NCBI GenBank assembly: GCA_031279175.1
Contig: JAITJA010000204.1
Coordinates: 1-6,821 of the forward strand
Origin: Odoribacteraceae bacterium
Lineage (GTDB): Bacteria > Bacteroidota > Bacteroidia > Bacteroidales > Marinifilaceae
Direction of reading: 5' to 3'
DNA length: 6,821 bases
Under the pieces are notes generated by a model. That model did no database searches. It was not told where the DNA came from and saw nothing but the letters and a program-made list of their open reading frames with translations. Numbering within the stretch: the stretch's first letter is position 1; every line of letters begins with the position of its first letter. The position numbers and the translations under genes were made by a program. Positions 6,513 to 6,821 of this stretch are shown here, one piece after another.

Positions 6513-6821
6513 TTTCCGGAACTCCGGAAACCATGAATCCACTCGGCAATATCGTTTCCGGAACTCCGGAAAACATGAATCCACTTGGATTCATCATTTC
6601 CGGAACTCCGGAAACCATGAATCCACCGTGAAACGCGTTTCCGGAACTCCGGAAAACATGAATCCACTTGGATTCATCATTTCCGGAACTCCGGAAAACA
6701 TGAATCCGCGCGGAAACGCGTTTCCGGAACTCCGGAAAACATGAATCCACTTGGATTCATCATTTCCGGAACTCCGGAAACCATGAATCCGCGCGGAAAC
6801 GCGTTTCCGGAACTCCGGAAA
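6513..6821. repeat. Array of eight identical 18-bp palindromes, 41-42 bp apart
   Basis: TTTCCGGAACTCCGGAAA (8-bp perfect arms around AC) occurs at 6513, 6555, 6597, 6638, 6680, 6721, 6763 and 6804. All copies are identical and in the same orientation. The intervals are 42, 42, 41, 42, 41, 42 and 41 bp. Each complete copy inside the window is followed by (A/C)CATGAATCC, so the conserved core is about 28 bp, followed by a variable 13-14 bp. The array starts 41 bp after the lysC stop and is cut by the window edge, so its true size is unknown. The first stem could help end or protect the lysC transcript. The array resembles REP/BIME-type intergenic palindromic repeats in architecture, but I do not recognise the sequence. 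There is no coding potential, because the period is not a multiple of three. Confidence 0.97.
6555..6803. repeat. Three copies of an 83-bp higher-order unit
   Basis: The spacers alternate between two types. After the copies at 6555, 6638 and 6721 the 24-bp spacer contains ATGAATCCACTTGGATTCAT, itself a perfect 8-bp-arm palindrome, and all three spacers are identical. After 6597, 6680 and 6763 the 23-bp spacer ends in GAAACGCG. In the last two, with the following element, this makes the 16-bp palindrome CGGAAACGCGTTTCCG. The true unit is therefore 83 bp, at 6555-6637, 6638-6720 and 6721-6803. In each unit the first 60 bp (6555-6614, 6638-6697, 6721-6780) form one large imperfect palindrome, with 28-bp arms and about four mismatches around ACTT. 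Confidence 0.93.

Noticed and set aside
6040..6750. 236-residue minus-strand open frame through the array with repeated FRSSGN and SGVPE peptides
   Set aside because: Its 3' two-thirds are antisense to lysC. The 83-bp unit is not a multiple of three, so the peptide changes frame and sequence between units (FRSSGN becomes SGVPE). That is the sign of a non-coding repeat that happens to lack stops.
6513..6821. CRISPR array, suggested by identical palindromic repeats at regular spacing
   Set aside because: The spacers are not unique. One 24-bp spacer occurs three times identically, all spacers share the same first nine to ten bases, and the repeat is only 18 bp. No cas gene is present in the window.

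Overview
The window looks like a chromosomal piece from a GC-rich member of the Bacteroidota, probably Bacteroidales. Three things point that way. There is a perfect Bacteroidota-type promoter (TTG, 19 bp, TACCTTTG) in front of rpsP. The start codons lack Shine-Dalgarno sequences. The protein set fits: an S16 with a long Ala/Glu-rich tail, a fused single-chain ADP-forming acyl-CoA synthetase and a compact aspartate kinase. Genus or species cannot be read from the sequence. The genes are clearly GC-rich, whereas the left-end intergenic DNA is AT-rich.

Layout, left to right: (1) 1-565 holds no convincing gene. It is AT-rich DNA with a (TG)19 microsatellite, then a G-rich minisatellite that ends in a small inverted repeat and a run of nine C. 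(2) 566-1894, minus strand, is a two-gene ribosome operon read leftwards, rpsP then rimM, with its own promoter at about 1941-1970. (3) 1987-5082, minus strand, is a two-gene central-carbon operon, class I fructose-1,6-bisphosphatase (fbp) then a 688-residue acetate--CoA ligase (ADP-forming) type protein, 9 bp apart. (4) 5083-5217 is a divergent intergenic region with a perfect 15-bp palindrome. (5) 5218-6471, plus strand, is aspartate kinase (lysC). (6) 6472-6821 is non-coding and mostly an array of eight exact copies of an 18-bp palindrome spaced 41-42 bp apart, which runs off the right edge.

The genes are housekeeping: ribosome small-subunit assembly (S16 and RimM), gluconeogenesis (FBPase), acyl-CoA/ATP interconversion, and entry to the aspartate amino-acid family. 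No defence system, mobile element or biosynthetic cluster is visible. The unusual content is repetitive DNA. The palindrome array after lysC is the most interesting: its real unit is an 83-bp dimer containing a 60-bp imperfect palindrome, repeated about three times. The satellite DNA after rimM and a recent 75-bp duplication inside rpsP come next.
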